DNA of 64,000 bases from Clostridium_I sp047718555 (GCF_047718555.1 NZ_JBDNRK010000004.1:62001-126000), one strand, 5' to 3'; counted from the stretch's first letter, positions 34,687 to 44,079 are shown. Numbers and translations are program-made. The notes: generated by a model not told the origin, from the sequence alone.

Positions 34687-34965
34687 TTATTGCGCTGCAC
34701 CAAATATTACATATCCTAATGATTTAGCTTTTGTTTTAACTGCTGTTTCAAACTGTGTGTATTGCTCTGCTACAGTTTCACCAGCTACATTAGCCGCACC
34801 TTCCTGTGTAAGTAAAGCCTTATTATAGGTATTAACATTTATAGATAGATTCATATTACTAGCATCTAAGCTATTAACGCTTAAATTAGCTACCACAGTG
34901 TCATTGTTGTTAGCATCTTTCACTGTTATGTTTGCACTTAAATTAACTGTTTCGTTTATATTCAT
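34687..34965 (-). CDS. Small tail-region protein
   Basis: This 92-residue protein starts MNINETVNLSANITVKDANN, with a beta-rich first half and a helical tail. No family recognised. It lies in the tail module with AATGGTGATTAATA as ribosome binding region. Confidence 0.6.
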   Translation of the reverse strand: MNINETVNLSANITVKDANNNDTVVANLSVNSLDASNMNLSINVNTYNKALLTQEGAANVAGETVAEQYTQFETAVKTKAKSLGYVIFGAAQ

Positions 34966-35000
34966 TATTAATCACCATTCCTTATATTATTTTTTGTATT

Positions 35001-35024
35001 AAAAAAGAACCTATCTCTAAGCTC
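35001..35024 (-). terminator. Intercistronic hairpin in the tail module
   Basis: GAGCTTA and TAGGTTC pair with G-U wobbles around a GAGA tetraloop, followed by TTTTTT; the upstream stop TAG is within the stem. Confidence 0.5.
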
Positions 35025-35283
35025 TATTTAAGCTATCTATGCTTGTTGAACTACAATTTAAATCTGAAATATCTGCCTTTGAAGCTACTATATTTTCTAT
35101 TTTACTAGCATCTATTGTGCCACTTGTAATATTGTCTGCCGCTGTAGATGCAGACAAATCGCATATTGTTGCTTCATAGTTAGATGTATGAATGAATCCT
35201 TTTTTATTAACGGTATCAATTATTTCATTAATCTTGTTAATAACCTCTGGTACAGTACTACGTTCATTTAATTTTTCTATCAT
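35017..35283 (-). CDS. Small tail protein with a fibre-like repeat
   Basis: This 88-residue protein has a helical start (MIEKLNERSTVPEVINKINE) and then NITSGTIDASKIENIVASKA, the same TIDASKI repeat unit that fills the long tail gene. It may be a small structural partner of that protein. AGGAGGACAATATT precedes it. Confidence 0.65.
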   Translation of the reverse strand: MIEKLNERSTVPEVINKINEIIDTVNKKGFIHTSNYEATICDLSASTAADNITSGTIDASKIENIVASKADISDLNCSSTSIDSLNRA

Positions 35284-35300
35284 AATATTGTCCTCCTTAT

Positions 35301-35648
35301 TTATACTTCTATTAAATCAAATTTCAAACCCAGCCACAGATCCTTATTAAAGTCATACTTAGGTGCTGATCTATCTCCGGCATAAAATGTTCTTGTCTGA
35401 TCATTCCCTGTGTATGGATCCGGATAGACTACTGGAAAATTTACTGGATTCACAGCCTGCAATATTGTACTTATCTCGGCATTGGTTAAAGGCCCCCATT
35501 CACATTCCAGCTTTCTCATTTGCCTTAATCTATCACGCATCAAGACACCTTTAGCATTTCTCTGTGTAGTATCTGAATCTAGGTCAACCAGGTCAACTTG
35601 AAAAGTTTTAGGAGCAGCAACCGCCACTCCATTTATTGATAAAGCCAT
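35301..35648 (-). CDS. Phage tail protein (DUF6711-like)
   Basis: This 115-residue beta-rich protein (ALSINGVAVAAPKTFQVDLV ... FYAGDRSAPKYDFNKDLWLG) sits directly after the tape measure gene, where distal-tail or DUF6711-type small tail proteins occur. Assignment is by context and resemblance. Confidence 0.6.
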   Translation of the reverse strand: MALSINGVAVAAPKTFQVDLVDLDSDTTQRNAKGVLMRDRLRQMRKLECEWGPLTNAEISTILQAVNPVNFPVVYPDPYTGNDQTRTFYAGDRSAPKYDFNKDLWLGLKFDLIEV

Positions 35649-35658
35649 GTCACCACTC

Positions 35659-38600
35659 CTATATATCTAACGGTATTCTACCGTATTGTTTCTTTATTTT
35701 ATTTAAGGCTTTGATTACCGCTTTTCCAAAGTCAGTATCGCCAATTCTGATTAATAAATCTAAGTTAATATCAGGAATAGGCTGACTATTTCCTCCAGGA
35801 GAATCACCTTTTATATTTTTAATAGCTTCAACTAATTCCTTAATTTCTGCTATTAATTTATTTATTTCATTAGAAGTATCAGAGCTGCTAGTTCCTGTCA
35901 TAGAAAGCTGTGGCTGCTGTATAGTACTTATTCTCTGTGATAACATACTAGCAAGCATATTAAGCCCTTGGGTGTTATTTTTTAATGGGACTACTGCTTC
36001 AGGACCAGCTTCACCGATCATTGCAGTAGTCGGCTTATCTACTATACCACCCTGAGCTAGATATGGAATTCTAGGTATATCAATACCGAAACTTCTTCCA
36101 CCAAATTCAGGAACCCAATCTGGAATAGTAACATGAAGTCTATTTAAAGCACCTATAGCAGCGTTAACAAGTGATATTACAGCATTTAAAGGTGACTTCA
36201 CTATAGCCGCTAATCCACTCATTATACCGTCAAAGATTTCTCTAACTCCCTGCCATGCTCTTGACCAGTTTCCTGTGAATACACCAGCTACAAAATCAAT
36301 AATTCCTCCAAAAATTTGCCTTACTGCATTAAATATATTTCTTATATTAGCTAGAAAACCGTTTAGTATATCTCCCATCCAACCAAACTTTTGTGACCAA
36401 TCAGTTGAGAATACAGAACCTAACCAGTTTTTAAATGCATCAAATGTATTTTTTACACCGTTCCACACTTCTGTAGCTTTGGCTTTTATAGTATCCCAGT
36501 TTTTATATAGTAGAATTCCTATTGCTATAGCAGCAGCAATTCCAATTACCCATATGCCAACTGTTGATGTGCAAAATCCAATTGCTGTTTTCATTGCTAT
36601 AGTTGCTATTTCAACTATATTCTGCATTGCTACATAAGCTTTTATAGCAATTGTAACCGCTCCCCATGCCAAAGCAAAACTGCCTAATACAATTATTATG
36701 ATATCCAATATAGGTTTACCACTCCCCATAAGCCAATTAATAACACTGCTCAACTTATCAAAAAGTTTGCCAAGTACATTAAGTACTGGGGCAATGGCTG
36801 GCGCTATCATATTTACAAACCAGTTAACAAAAGGCGCTACAAAATTTGTGAATATAAATAGTGCTAGCTCTCCGACTTTAAGACCTAGTCTAACGAGGCC
36901 CTCAAAGGCATGTTGACCACCATTAGCCCAAATTAATCCTAGCTTTTGAGTTATATTTTCTATAACACCACTACCAGCTTGTAAAGCCTGCATAAACATA
37001 TTAGCAAATGTAGGGCCTTCTTGCCCCCATACTCTTCTTACAGACTGTAACATTTTATCTATAAGAGAAAGCACATTATTAAGTGCATTGGCTAAAGATT
37101 GTATAACCTGTGTTCCTATACCGCCTTTATTCCAAGCATTAGCAAAAGTTACTCCTATATCTCCAATAATATTTAAGATATCCTGGAGAATCTTTAAAAG
37201 GTTAACGAGTATCCTTTCTCCGGTACCGTTAGTCCATACAATATAAAAGCTTCTCCCTATGGCTCCAAGTAAATCTTCAATACCTTGCAAAGCATGTCTA
37301 GCAGCATTAATAGTATTCTGTCCTTCTGCTGCCCATGCCTGTTGGAACGGTTTCCACAGATTAGCTAATATATTTTTAAATCTATCAGCCCATCCACTTG
37401 TTGCCGCTTCAATAGGTGCCATATTGGCCATAGGAGTTATTGGAGTAGTTACTCCGCTGCCTGCTGGTGTTGGTGTCTTAGGTGTAGTATCTTTATTCAT
37501 CTGCAATTTATTTATTTGGTCAAAACCTGCTAGAGCACCTTGAATTTCCTTAGATGCTTTTTTAGTTGCATCTGCTGAATTGGTAGCAGACTTTCCTACT
37601 CCACCCAGACTATTAGCAGCTTTCTGTGCTTGTTTATCAGCAATGGTCATTGCACCTATTTGGCTTTGCATTGCCTGTGCAGCTGTAAAACTTTGTTGAT
37701 ATGTTTTACCAAATAATTGGCTTATAAAGCTTGCAATATAAGCCGTAGCAGTAGCTAGTGAACTCATTAGACTATTTAGTGCTGGAAGAATAGCTTCATA
37801 TATAGGCATAAACGCTGTGTAAAGGTTGCTTTTAATCTGATTCAAACTATTTGCAAACTGTGCATTTACCATTAGGGTAGAACCAAGAAACTTACCGAGA
37901 GAAGTAATACCCCCGATTATCATAGGGAATATTAGCCCCCATGTAAACATGCTGTTTATAAACATACCTATACCTCCATAGGCATGATTCATATTGTTGT
38001 TCATTTCCTTGGTGGAATTACTCATATTATGCATATGAGTGTTGGCTTTACTTGCTGAGTTTCCAACATCTCTTATTTTTTTATCAGCTTCACTCATACC
38101 TGAACCTGCATTCTTAGCAGCACTACCTAACATTTCAAATTGTTTATCTAGATCAGCTAATTGAAATCCTAATCTATCAGATTGGCCAGTAAGCTTATTT
38201 ATTGCAGCTTCCGTATTTAAAATTTGTTCTAAAAGCTTATTTTTTCTAGCTCCGTCAAAAGCTTGACTATACGACAATTTTAAATCTGATAGTTTAGCCT
38301 GCTGCTGTTCTATTTTTGCATTAACTATATCTAAGCTTTGAGCTAGATTATCAATCGTAGCTTTCAAAACCTCTGGATTACCCATATCTATTTTAGGCAT
38401 CTTAGATGTAGGAATATTAGGTGCTGGTGGCCCTCTAGGCTGTGGTATTTGTGTATCCATATTTTGATTAGGCATAGGCATATTACCTGGTATATCAAAT
38501 TCTACCGGAATTCTTATTGCCTTCATATTAGCCAAAGCCGCTTCAAGCGCTTTAGATAATCTTTGCTCTATGATCTGCTGCATAGTTTCCATAGATCTCT

Positions 38601-38787
38601 CTATAGAACTTGTCATTTGTTTGCCTATATTGTCACCAAGTCCTTTGAAACTTAGATTACCTAAACTTTCAAGAGAAGCTTTTAGTTGATCTCCTATTTT
38701 ATTAGCTGCCTGTTCTATCTGCTTACCTAAGTCGCTTGTTAGCTCCATATCAAGACTGATTTTACCTACTGAATTGTTATCTGCCAC
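35659..38787 (-). CDS. Tape measure protein
   Basis: This protein of about 1042 residues sets tail length. The N-terminal third is coiled coil and proline-rich (MPMPNQN, PRGPPAPN), the middle holds several hydrophobic segments (about 290-325, 365-380 and 690-760), and the C-terminal region contains GIVDKPTTAMIGEAGPEAVV, the characteristic tape-measure motif. I chose the GTG at 38787 with AAAGGAGG just upstream. It follows the frameshifted chaperone gene in the standard order, with a small zinc-ribbon gene between them. Confidence 0.92.
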   Translation of the reverse strand: MADNNSVGKISLDMELTSDLGKQIEQAANKIGDQLKASLESLGNLSFKGLGDNIGKQMTSSIERSMETMQQIIEQRLSKALEAALANMKAIRIPVEFDIPGNMPMPNQNMDTQIPQPRGPPAPNIPTSKMPKIDMGNPEVLKATIDNLAQSLDIVNAKIEQQQAKLSDLKLSYSQAFDGARKNKLLEQILNTEAAINKLTGQSDRLGFQLADLDKQFEMLGSAAKNAGSGMSEADKKIRDVGNSASKANTHMHNMSNSTKEMNNNMNHAYGGIGMFINSMFTWGLIFPMIIGGITSLGKFLGSTLMVNAQFANSLNQIKSNLYTAFMPIYEAILPALNSLMSSLATATAYIASFISQLFGKTYQQSFTAAQAMQSQIGAMTIADKQAQKAANSLGGVGKSATNSADATKKASKEIQGALAGFDQINKLQMNKDTTPKTPTPAGSGVTTPITPMANMAPIEAATSGWADRFKNILANLWKPFQQAWAAEGQNTINAARHALQGIEDLLGAIGRSFYIVWTNGTGERILVNLLKILQDILNIIGDIGVTFANAWNKGGIGTQVIQSLANALNNVLSLIDKMLQSVRRVWGQEGPTFANMFMQALQAGSGVIENITQKLGLIWANGGQHAFEGLVRLGLKVGELALFIFTNFVAPFVNWFVNMIAPAIAPVLNVLGKLFDKLSSVINWLMGSGKPILDIIIIVLGSFALAWGAVTIAIKAYVAMQNIVEIATIAMKTAIGFCTSTVGIWVIGIAAAIAIGILLYKNWDTIKAKATEVWNGVKNTFDAFKNWLGSVFSTDWSQKFGWMGDILNGFLANIRNIFNAVRQIFGGIIDFVAGVFTGNWSRAWQGVREIFDGIMSGLAAIVKSPLNAVISLVNAAIGALNRLHVTIPDWVPEFGGRSFGIDIPRIPYLAQGGIVDKPTTAMIGEAGPEAVVPLKNNTQGLNMLASMLSQRISTIQQPQLSMTGTSSSDTSNEINKLIAEIKELVEAIKNIKGDSPGGNSQPIPDINLDLLIRIGDTDFGKAVIKALNKIKKQYGRIPLDI

Positions 38788-38812
38788 AGTTACACCTCCT
38801 TTTAGGCATAAT

Positions 38813-38839
38813 AAAAGCACCTAGTAATTAACTAAGTGC
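38813..38839 (-). terminator. Intercistronic hairpin before the tape measure gene
   Basis: GCACTTAGT and ACTAGGTGC (one G-U pair) form a 9-bp stem; TTTTATTAT follows and the ribosome binding site comes right after. Nearly the same sequence recurs at 44044 and 49695. Confidence 0.6.
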
Positions 38840-38860
38840 TTGATATGCATATTATAAAAT

Positions 38861-39139
38861 TTATGGTTTCCATTTATGCCCACAGTTTAAGCATGTTATT
38901 ATTATTTTACTTGAACCTATAAAGCCCGTCATAAGTTTCCATCCACGCTTTTCCGCATGAATATTAGTGCTTTTACACTTAGGGCAGAAAGGAACGTGAT
39001 CTTTTTTGAGCTGCTCTAATCTTTCTTTTTGGTACTCTTTCTCTGCTTTTTTAGCATCTTGTTTATCTTTTTCCTTTTGTGCCATAGCACCAAAAGTATA
39101 TTTTTTCCTTTCCTTTTTTACATCATCCCAGAATCCCAC
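38861..39139 (-). CDS. Small zinc-ribbon protein in the tail module
   Basis: This 92-residue protein has a lysine/glutamate-rich helical first half and a C-terminal zinc ribbon with CPKC (about residue 54) and CLNC (about 85). I chose the GTG at 39139 with GAGGGGG upstream. Its place between tail chaperone and tape measure is unusual; a regulatory or host-derived role is possible. Confidence 0.7.
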   Translation of the reverse strand: MGFWDDVKKERKKYTFGAMAQKEKDKQDAKKAEKEYQKERLEQLKKDHVPFCPKCKSTNIHAEKRGWKLMTGFIGSSKIIITCLNCGHKWKP

Positions 39140-39197
39140 ACAAATACCCCCTCTTTTTAGCACAATTATACTATATTTTTAGGAGTATTTGTATAGA

Positions 39198-39853
39198 TTA
39201 GCCAAAAGCTTTCGCAAATAATTCCTCTATTTCTTTAACCTTAGCTTCTTTCTCTTCATCTGTCATGGATTCTATTTGTCTATTTCTCCACTCATCCCTA
39301 ATACGATTCTGTTCAGGTGTAAAGTTTTTAAGCATATCCTTATCCTCTTCACTTCTAATACTAACTATTTGACCAAGTGGAGTTTTGGGCATTATTCCAG
39401 CTAGAAGAGTACAGAATTCATCCCAAGACATATCAGGTTCATTTCTAAGTCTTATTCCATATTGAGCTGTAAATGAAGCTTCAATAAGCCCCCAATCATC
39501 ATATATATCGTACCACTCTGTTACTTTTTTTTATTCTTTTCTTCCTCAGCTACTTTCTCTATTTCCTCTAACTCTGATCCATTTAGTGCCGCCATTATAA
39601 CATTAACAATTGCTTCGTAACTGGACATATTAAGCTCAAGACTTTCTATATATTCAAAAGCTTTTTCTCCCAATGCTACTTTAATTGTTTTATCAAGTTT
39701 TTCAAAACTATCTAAGGATTCATCTTTGTACAAACTGTTTATTTCTAATCCTACAGCTTTATGAGTATTTATCTTAAACTCATGATCTGCATCAATTTTC
39801 ACTGTTGATTTTGTATTATCCATTCGATTGGATATATCATAAAATTTTCCCAT
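39198..39853 (-). CDS. Tail assembly chaperone, -1 frameshift fusion (gpGT-like)
   Basis: A -1 frameshift at 39524-39530 would join the 110-residue gpG-like protein to a second frame running to 39198, giving about 217 residues. The second frame, from VTEWYDIYDDWGLIEASFTA onward (DMSWDEFCTLLAGIMPKTPL), stays open and resembles the Gp15/T-domain part seen in other siphovirus chaperones. In lambda-like phages both products are needed to load the tape measure protein. Confidence 0.75.
39521..39853 (-). CDS. Tail assembly chaperone, short form (gpG-like)
   Basis: This 110-residue acidic protein (LEINSLYKDESLDSFEKLDK ... EEIEKVAEEEKNKKK) lies between the tail tube and tape measure genes and ends at a lysine run where the slippery site occurs. 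That placement and the overlapping second frame identify it as the G-type chaperone. Confidence 0.8.
   Translation of the reverse strand: MGKFYDISNRMDNTKSTVKIDADHEFKINTHKAVGLEINSLYKDESLDSFEKLDKTIKVALGEKAFEYIESLELNMSSYEAIVNVIMAALNGSELEEIEKVAEEEKNKKK
39524..39530 (-). other. Programmed -1 ribosomal frameshift site
   Basis: The transcript reads A AAA AAG within AAT AAA AAA AAG TAA. This is the classical slippery heptamer (as in dnaX), one codon before the stop of the short chaperone. Slipping back one base enters the frame that continues to 39198. Confidence 0.75.
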
Positions 39854-39872
39854 TTATATTATCTCCCCTCTA

Positions 39873-40331
39873 TTATGGTCCTACTGGTGCTGCTGTATAT
39901 GTTGGTTTACCATCACATTTTGCGTCAAATTCAAGTCCTGATGCACTCGCACTATCACCACCACCTGGATTAGTTACATCAATAATGCAAGGAAATTCTA
40001 ATTTACTTCCGTCTGGGAAGTCTATTTCAAACTTAGAGCTGCAATCAAGACCATCTTTCCACGCTACCCCAGCAATATAGTCATTACCGGGGTCGCCCAC
40101 ACTTCTTTTTCCTTTTAAAGTTATTGTTAGATCTTTAGATGTCATTAGATGTCTAGCCCATCCCCCTGCATCCAAAGGATTCCAATCTTCTGTTTTACCG
40201 GATATCTTAAATGTTAGAGTTTCCATGTCTTTAATACCGACCATGTCAGCTTCTGCGCTTGCAAGACCATTTTTTCCAACTTTAAATCCTATCCCATAGA
40301 CGGGATATACTCCACTCGTAACTGTTGCCAT
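39873..40331 (-). CDS. Major tail (tube) protein
   Basis: This 152-residue protein (MATVTSGVYPVYGIGFKVGK ... DMETLTFKISGKTEDWNPLD) has the beta-rich pattern of siphovirus tail tube proteins and the correct place just upstream of the chaperone. It polymerises into the non-contractile tube. Confidence 0.8.
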   Translation of the reverse strand: MATVTSGVYPVYGIGFKVGKNGLASAEADMVGIKDMETLTFKISGKTEDWNPLDAGGWARHLMTSKDLTITLKGKRSVGDPGNDYIAGVAWKDGLDCSSKFEIDFPDGSKLEFPCIIDVTNPGGGDSASASGLEFDAKCDGKPTYTAAPVGP

Positions 40332-40341
40332 TATTCATTAC

Positions 40342-40731
40342 CTACCTTTCATAAATTATTGTTGTTTCTATTACAAATTCATAAATACCATTATCATCTG
40401 TTCCTACTCCTATAGGCTCTGGGGTTCTCATATCAAACATAATAACTCTCTTGCCTGCTATCACATCACTTTGACCAAAGAGTACGTCATATACTGCCTG
40501 TGCCTTTTGCTCTGCCGGAGTAGTTTGATTGCCCCAATGGATTAGTATTGATATAGATTTTTTAGCATAAGATGTATTATCTAGCCCACCTACAGCTATG
40601 TTAGGCTTTCCACCTGGTATAGAGTAGATTCCTATACATTGGTCTACACTTCCATCTATCTTACTTACATACCAATTAGGGCAATCTGTTATTTTAGTTT
40701 TAAGCCAGTCTTTTATTTCACTTAATAACAT
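40342..40731 (-). CDS. Minor capsid / tail terminator protein
   Basis: This 129-residue protein (DWLKTKITDCPNWYVSKIDG ... FEFVIETTIIYER-like end) resembles the Minor_capsid_3 family and lies just before the tail tube gene, where tail terminator proteins sit. Start overlaps the stop of the preceding gene by one base. Confidence 0.7.
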   Translation of the reverse strand: MLLSEIKDWLKTKITDCPNWYVSKIDGSVDQCIGIYSIPGGKPNIAVGGLDNTSYAKKSISILIHWGNQTTPAEQKAQAVYDVLFGQSDVIAGKRVIMFDMRTPEPIGVGTDDNGIYEFVIETTIIYER

Positions 40732-41114
40732 TATCCAACCAGCCCCTTACTTAATTGTTTAAAGAATTTCATGTAAGTATCTTTTATAAAATCTTTTTTA
40801 TCCCCATCAATATAAGCCTGCATCCATTTACCCTGGGCATTTGCATTTTTATCATGCCTAAAATTATATTCGGGGTGCCAGTACAGCCTACGTGCGTATG
40901 GTGTATCAAATACTATAGATACTATCATATCTCTTAGTCTTGATGTGTCTACATAGCCACTAGTTTCAAGTGGATTATTTCGTTTTGGTACTACTGCACT
41001 TGTTTTTATATCACTTAAAACAGCATCCATAGTCATTTCTAGTGCCTGTTGCTGTGCTTTTTCCAAGGTACCTATAGCAGAATTATTAAGCTTTATTTTT
41101 ATTCTAGCTTTCAT
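40731..41114 (-). CDS. Minor capsid / head-tail joining protein (gp10-like)
   Basis: This 127-residue protein has TSGYVDTSRLRDMIVSIVFD and TPYARRLYWHPEYNFRHDKN, typical of Minor_capsid_2 / HK97 gp10-like neck proteins. It overlaps the genes on both sides by one base, forming a tight connector block. Confidence 0.75.
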   Translation of the reverse strand: MKARIKIKLNNSAIGTLEKAQQQALEMTMDAVLSDIKTSAVVPKRNNPLETSGYVDTSRLRDMIVSIVFDTPYARRLYWHPEYNFRHDKNANAQGKWMQAYIDGDKKDFIKDTYMKFFKQLSKGLVG

Positions 41115-41440
41115 TACATCAAATCCAATTCAGTAGAAAAGACTGTGCCATCAGGATTCTTTGGTCTTGAAGATCTAAATATATCCCTCTTAACCTCACC
41201 TATCTGGACACAGCCCTCTATTATTTTCCCCGGATTAATGTCACCTGGTACTATTACTTTACCTGAAAGAGTTACAAGCTTTCTATCTTTATCCAAGGTT
41301 TGCCTTGTTTTTTCCTCATAGAAAGCTTTATCATCAAATAAAATAGTTTCCTCAGGCCCACCATCTTCACCAGTTTTAGTTTGAAATATCTTAAGGTCAG
41401 TATTTAATATCCACTTTGGAAATGGTAATTTACCTTTCAT
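41114..41440 (-). CDS. Minor capsid protein (Minor_capsid_1-like)
   Basis: This 108-residue beta-rich protein (LTLSGKVIVPGDINPG-type core) occupies the head-completion position between the gp6-like connector and the gp10-like protein, as Minor_capsid_1 proteins do. Confidence 0.7.
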   Translation of the reverse strand: MKGKLPFPKWILNTDLKIFQTKTGEDGGPEETILFDDKAFYEEKTRQTLDKDRKLVTLSGKVIVPGDINPGKIIEGCVQIGEVKRDIFRSSRPKNPDGTVFSTELDLM

Positions 41441-41449
41441 ATAACCACC

Positions 41450-41809
41450 TCACAATATCCTGCAGGTTAATCCTGTTTGCTGAAGATAATGCACTACACT
41501 ATTAGGTGTCTTTACTCCATTAGTGCTATTACCAAAACTTACATTAACACTTCCAGCGCTGTAGCTATCTACAGGTAAGTCCATATAATCTCCATATTGA
41601 TAATTAAATTCAGCTTGAATACATACAGCTTTCTTGATTTTATCCTGCTGAAATGGTGTAAGATTATCAAAATCTAATCCTATAATTCTGTTATAAGTTA
41701 GGGAGTTTATATCATCACTGGCAAGCTCTAATTTATTATCAAGCTCACCATCTGGGATAAGAATACCTTTGTAAGTGTTCTTATAATAATCTGAATCTAC
41801 ATAAGCCAT
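41450..41809 (-). CDS. Head-tail connector (gp6-like)
   Basis: This 119-residue protein (MAYVDSDYYKNTYKGILIPD, LASDDINSLTYNRIIG) has the helical start of gp6-type head-tail adaptors and is the first gene after the capsid block. Confidence 0.75.
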   Translation of the reverse strand: MAYVDSDYYKNTYKGILIPDGELDNKLELASDDINSLTYNRIIGLDFDNLTPFQQDKIKKAVCIQAEFNYQYGDYMDLPVDSYSAGSVNVSFGNSTNGVKTPNSVVHYLQQTGLTCRIL

Positions 41810-41811
41810 AA

Positions 41812-42099
41812 CTATTTACCCTCAGGATCAGGAGTTGAATCCTTTATCTTTTTTAAAATATCATCCTTCTTAGTTAATCCAGTAAGCTCTATTCCTTTAC
41901 CTTCTGCATAAGCTTTTAATTCATCTACTGTCATATCATCTACACTCTTTACATCATCTTTTATTTCTTCAACTTCATATTTATGATCTTTAAACCAAGG
42001 AATTAATTCCTTTCTACCAGTTAAACCAACACCATTACTAAAAGCTACACTAGCAGAAACACCAGTGTAGTCTTTATTAGGTGAACTTATCTTAAACAT
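41812..42099 (-). CDS. Small capsid-associated protein with a HeH/SAP-like domain
   Basis: This 95-residue protein ends in DDMTVDELKAYAEGKGIELT plus GLTKKDDILKKI, a helix-extended-loop-helix motif found in small proteins beside phage capsid genes. The role is unknown; decoration or connector are possible. Confidence 0.7.
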   Translation of the reverse strand: MFKISSPNKDYTGVSASVAFSNGVGLTGRKELIPWFKDHKYEVEEIKDDVKSVDDMTVDELKAYAEGKGIELTGLTKKDDILKKIKDSTPDPEGK

Positions 42100-42111
42100 A
42101 AATCATCCCTC

Positions 42112-43068
42112 CTACTGTACTTTTATTTTACGCATTACTCCAGCACTCTTTGTAGCCTTTAATGCTACTGCTGCAACCATTTCAACTTCACCAGTTTTTA
42201 CAGCTCCACTTGTAGTGAAATCAGGAAGCCAAGTATTTACAGGTGATTGACCAGCCATTGAAACACCATGGAATCCATCTAATCCAAGTCTCGCAACATA
42301 AAGTGAGGTTTCACCAGTTGTACCATCTGTAGAAACAACATTGGTATTTGATCCTGCTTTAGCTCCAAAATCAACTAATGGGATATTATTATAAGATTCT
42401 ATTTGTGAACCAAAATCATTTTTAGTTACCTGATACATACCTGCTCTTCTTGCACATGCTCTTATCTTGGCAATTAGCTTTAAGTTACCGCCAATAAAAC
42501 TTGGTGCTCCATCAAGCCCCATTAAGAATTCATCTAATTCATCAATGAAAACCTCATAGTTTGTATCAATTGCGGCAGATGTAGATAAATCAAGTGTAGC
42601 TGCTGGAGTGTATTCAGTACTAGAACCCGCTAAAGCTTTTTCTAATCCATCAAAGGCTTTGGCATCTACAGCACTATCTCCATTTATTACAGTATCATTA
42701 AACAGTGCTTGAGCTGCTTTAATCTTCTGCTGCATTTGTAATGTAACTTCATTTATAATTCCACCCATACCAGCTATAATTCTATCTAATTGAAAACTTC
42801 CACCAAATACCTTTAAATCACATGAAGCTCTTTCTTTAGTAACTTCTTGTGGAGTATATTCGGTGTTTACATCTCTGAATTGGGCTGTTGGCTGGGTTAA
42901 TAATCTTGTATATGAATAAGTTAATGTTGCTCCGCCACCTGTAGGTGATATTGCATCATCAAAAGTAAGAGCATTAAGTAAGAAATTTGACTTTCTAAAC
43001 TCATCAATAACACCCATTTGTAAATCATCTTGTACGTTTTTACTTGCTTCTGCTAATGTTATAGGCAT
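42112..43068 (-). CDS. Major capsid protein
   Basis: This 318-residue protein (MPITLAEASKNVQDDLQMGV ... FRKSNFLLNALTFDDAISPT) lies after the scaffold gene and has the E-loop and P-domain look of HK97-fold capsid proteins. Near the middle, TVINGDSAVDAKAFDGLEKA is typical of the family. It builds the icosahedral head. Confidence 0.88.
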   Translation of the reverse strand: MPITLAEASKNVQDDLQMGVIDEFRKSNFLLNALTFDDAISPTGGGATLTYSYTRLLTQPTAQFRDVNTEYTPQEVTKERASCDLKVFGGSFQLDRIIAGMGGIINEVTLQMQQKIKAAQALFNDTVINGDSAVDAKAFDGLEKALAGSSTEYTPAATLDLSTSAAIDTNYEVFIDELDEFLMGLDGAPSFIGGNLKLIAKIRACARRAGMYQVTKNDFGSQIESYNNIPLVDFGAKAGSNTNVVSTDGTTGETSLYVARLGLDGFHGVSMAGQSPVNTWLPDFTTSGAVKTGEVEMVAAVALKATKSAGVMRKIKVQ

Positions 43069-43083
43069 AATTCATCATCCTTT

Positions 43084-43686
43084 CTATTTTTGTGTATTTG
43101 CCATATTTTGAAAATGTGCTGCTACAGCTCCAAATAAATTGGTTGGTTTTGAAGTTTCTGTTTTACTTTTACCATCTCCACCAACATGAAAGCCTGGTAA
43201 TGGATCTGTATTTGTTTTTGTTGTATCTTCCTGCTTAAATAAGAAAGCCTTAGATTCTTTCAATCCATTAAGCTGTTCATCAAGTCCAGTAACCTTGCCA
43301 TCATCACCTAAAATAAGCTTTGATTTATCTATAAGTCCTGAAACTATATCCTCATCCTGGACCTTACCAGCTATGGATAACTTAATAGCGCTACTTAATT
43401 GTAAGTCCTTAAATTGTTCCTGGTATTTTGTTTCTTTCTCTTGATTCTCAGTCTGTAAATTATCTATCTGATTTTTAAGCTCTTCATTATCCCCAGCAGA
43501 CTTCTTAAGATTTTCAAGTTGAGTAGCATTTTCCTTTACGGTGGTTTTGAGGTTCTTATTTTCCTCTGAAACAGTATCAAACTTTTGTTTTTCAACATAA
43601 GCCTTCAATTCCTCCTGTGAAGCTTCTGCCGCCTTTTTAGCCTGTTCCTCTGTAAGCCCTAGTGCTATAAATTGTTCTTTATTCAC
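43084..43686 (-). CDS. Capsid scaffold protein (GP20-like)
   Basis: This 200-residue protein is a long charged coiled coil (about 30-115), followed by KLSIAGKVQDEDIVSGLIDK and GLDEQLNGLKESKAFLF, the signature of phage minor structural protein GP20 scaffolds. It begins at a GTG with AAAGGATTG upstream and precedes the major capsid gene. Confidence 0.85.
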   Translation of the reverse strand: MNKEQFIALGLTEEQAKKAAEASQEELKAYVEKQKFDTVSEENKNLKTTVKENATQLENLKKSAGDNEELKNQIDNLQTENQEKETKYQEQFKDLQLSSAIKLSIAGKVQDEDIVSGLIDKSKLILGDDGKVTGLDEQLNGLKESKAFLFKQEDTTKTNTDPLPGFHVGGDGKSKTETSKPTNLFGAVAAHFQNMANTQK

Positions 43687-43745
43687 TTATGAATCAATCC
43701 TTTCATATAAATTTAAACAGTTTATAGTCTTATTCAGGACAAAAT

Positions 43746-43767
43746 AAAAAGCCTTATTACTAAGACT
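43746..43767 (-). terminator. Intercistronic hairpin before the scaffold gene
   Basis: AGTCTTA and TAAGGCT pair around a GTAA tetraloop, then TTTTTATTTTG; the stop TAG of the 84-residue gene is in the 5' arm. Confidence 0.5.
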
Positions 43768-44014
43768 CTACAAGTTCATAAGTTTTCTCAAATACATCAG
43801 GTTTACATGGATAAAACTCTCCGTTTACACCCTTTATGATGTAATCTCCTATATTTGCTGTCATATCTCCCTCGAGCGTCTGGATTATAACTTTTTCTTT
43901 ATCTGCACGAACCCAGTCTTTAGATCCTTTGCAGAAATCCACTATACTCCTACAGTTTTCACCCGTAAATTGTACTGCTTCTATTACAACTGGTTTTTTT
44001 CTATATTTAGCCAT
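43760..44014 (-). CDS. Conserved small phage protein (RKKPV family)
   Basis: This 84-residue protein (MAKYRKKPVVIEAVQFTGEN ... GDYIIKGVNGEFYPCKPDVF) belongs to a very widespread group of phage proteins of unknown function usually found near head or replication genes. Confidence 0.75.
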   Translation of the reverse strand: MAKYRKKPVVIEAVQFTGENCRSIVDFCKGSKDWVRADKEKVIIQTLEGDMTANIGDYIIKGVNGEFYPCKPDVFEKTYELVES

Positions 44015-44043
44015 TTATCTCACCCCTTATTTTCAGACATAAT

Positions 44044-44079
44044 AAAAGCACCTACTATCTTTACTTAGTAAGTGCTTTT
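44044..44079 (-). terminator. Intercistronic hairpin between two small head-region genes
   Basis: AAAAGCACTTACTAAG and a partner ending AGTAGGTGCTTTT pair imperfectly, followed by ATTATGTCTG. It resembles the elements at 38813 and 49695 in both stem and following bases. Confidence 0.55.
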
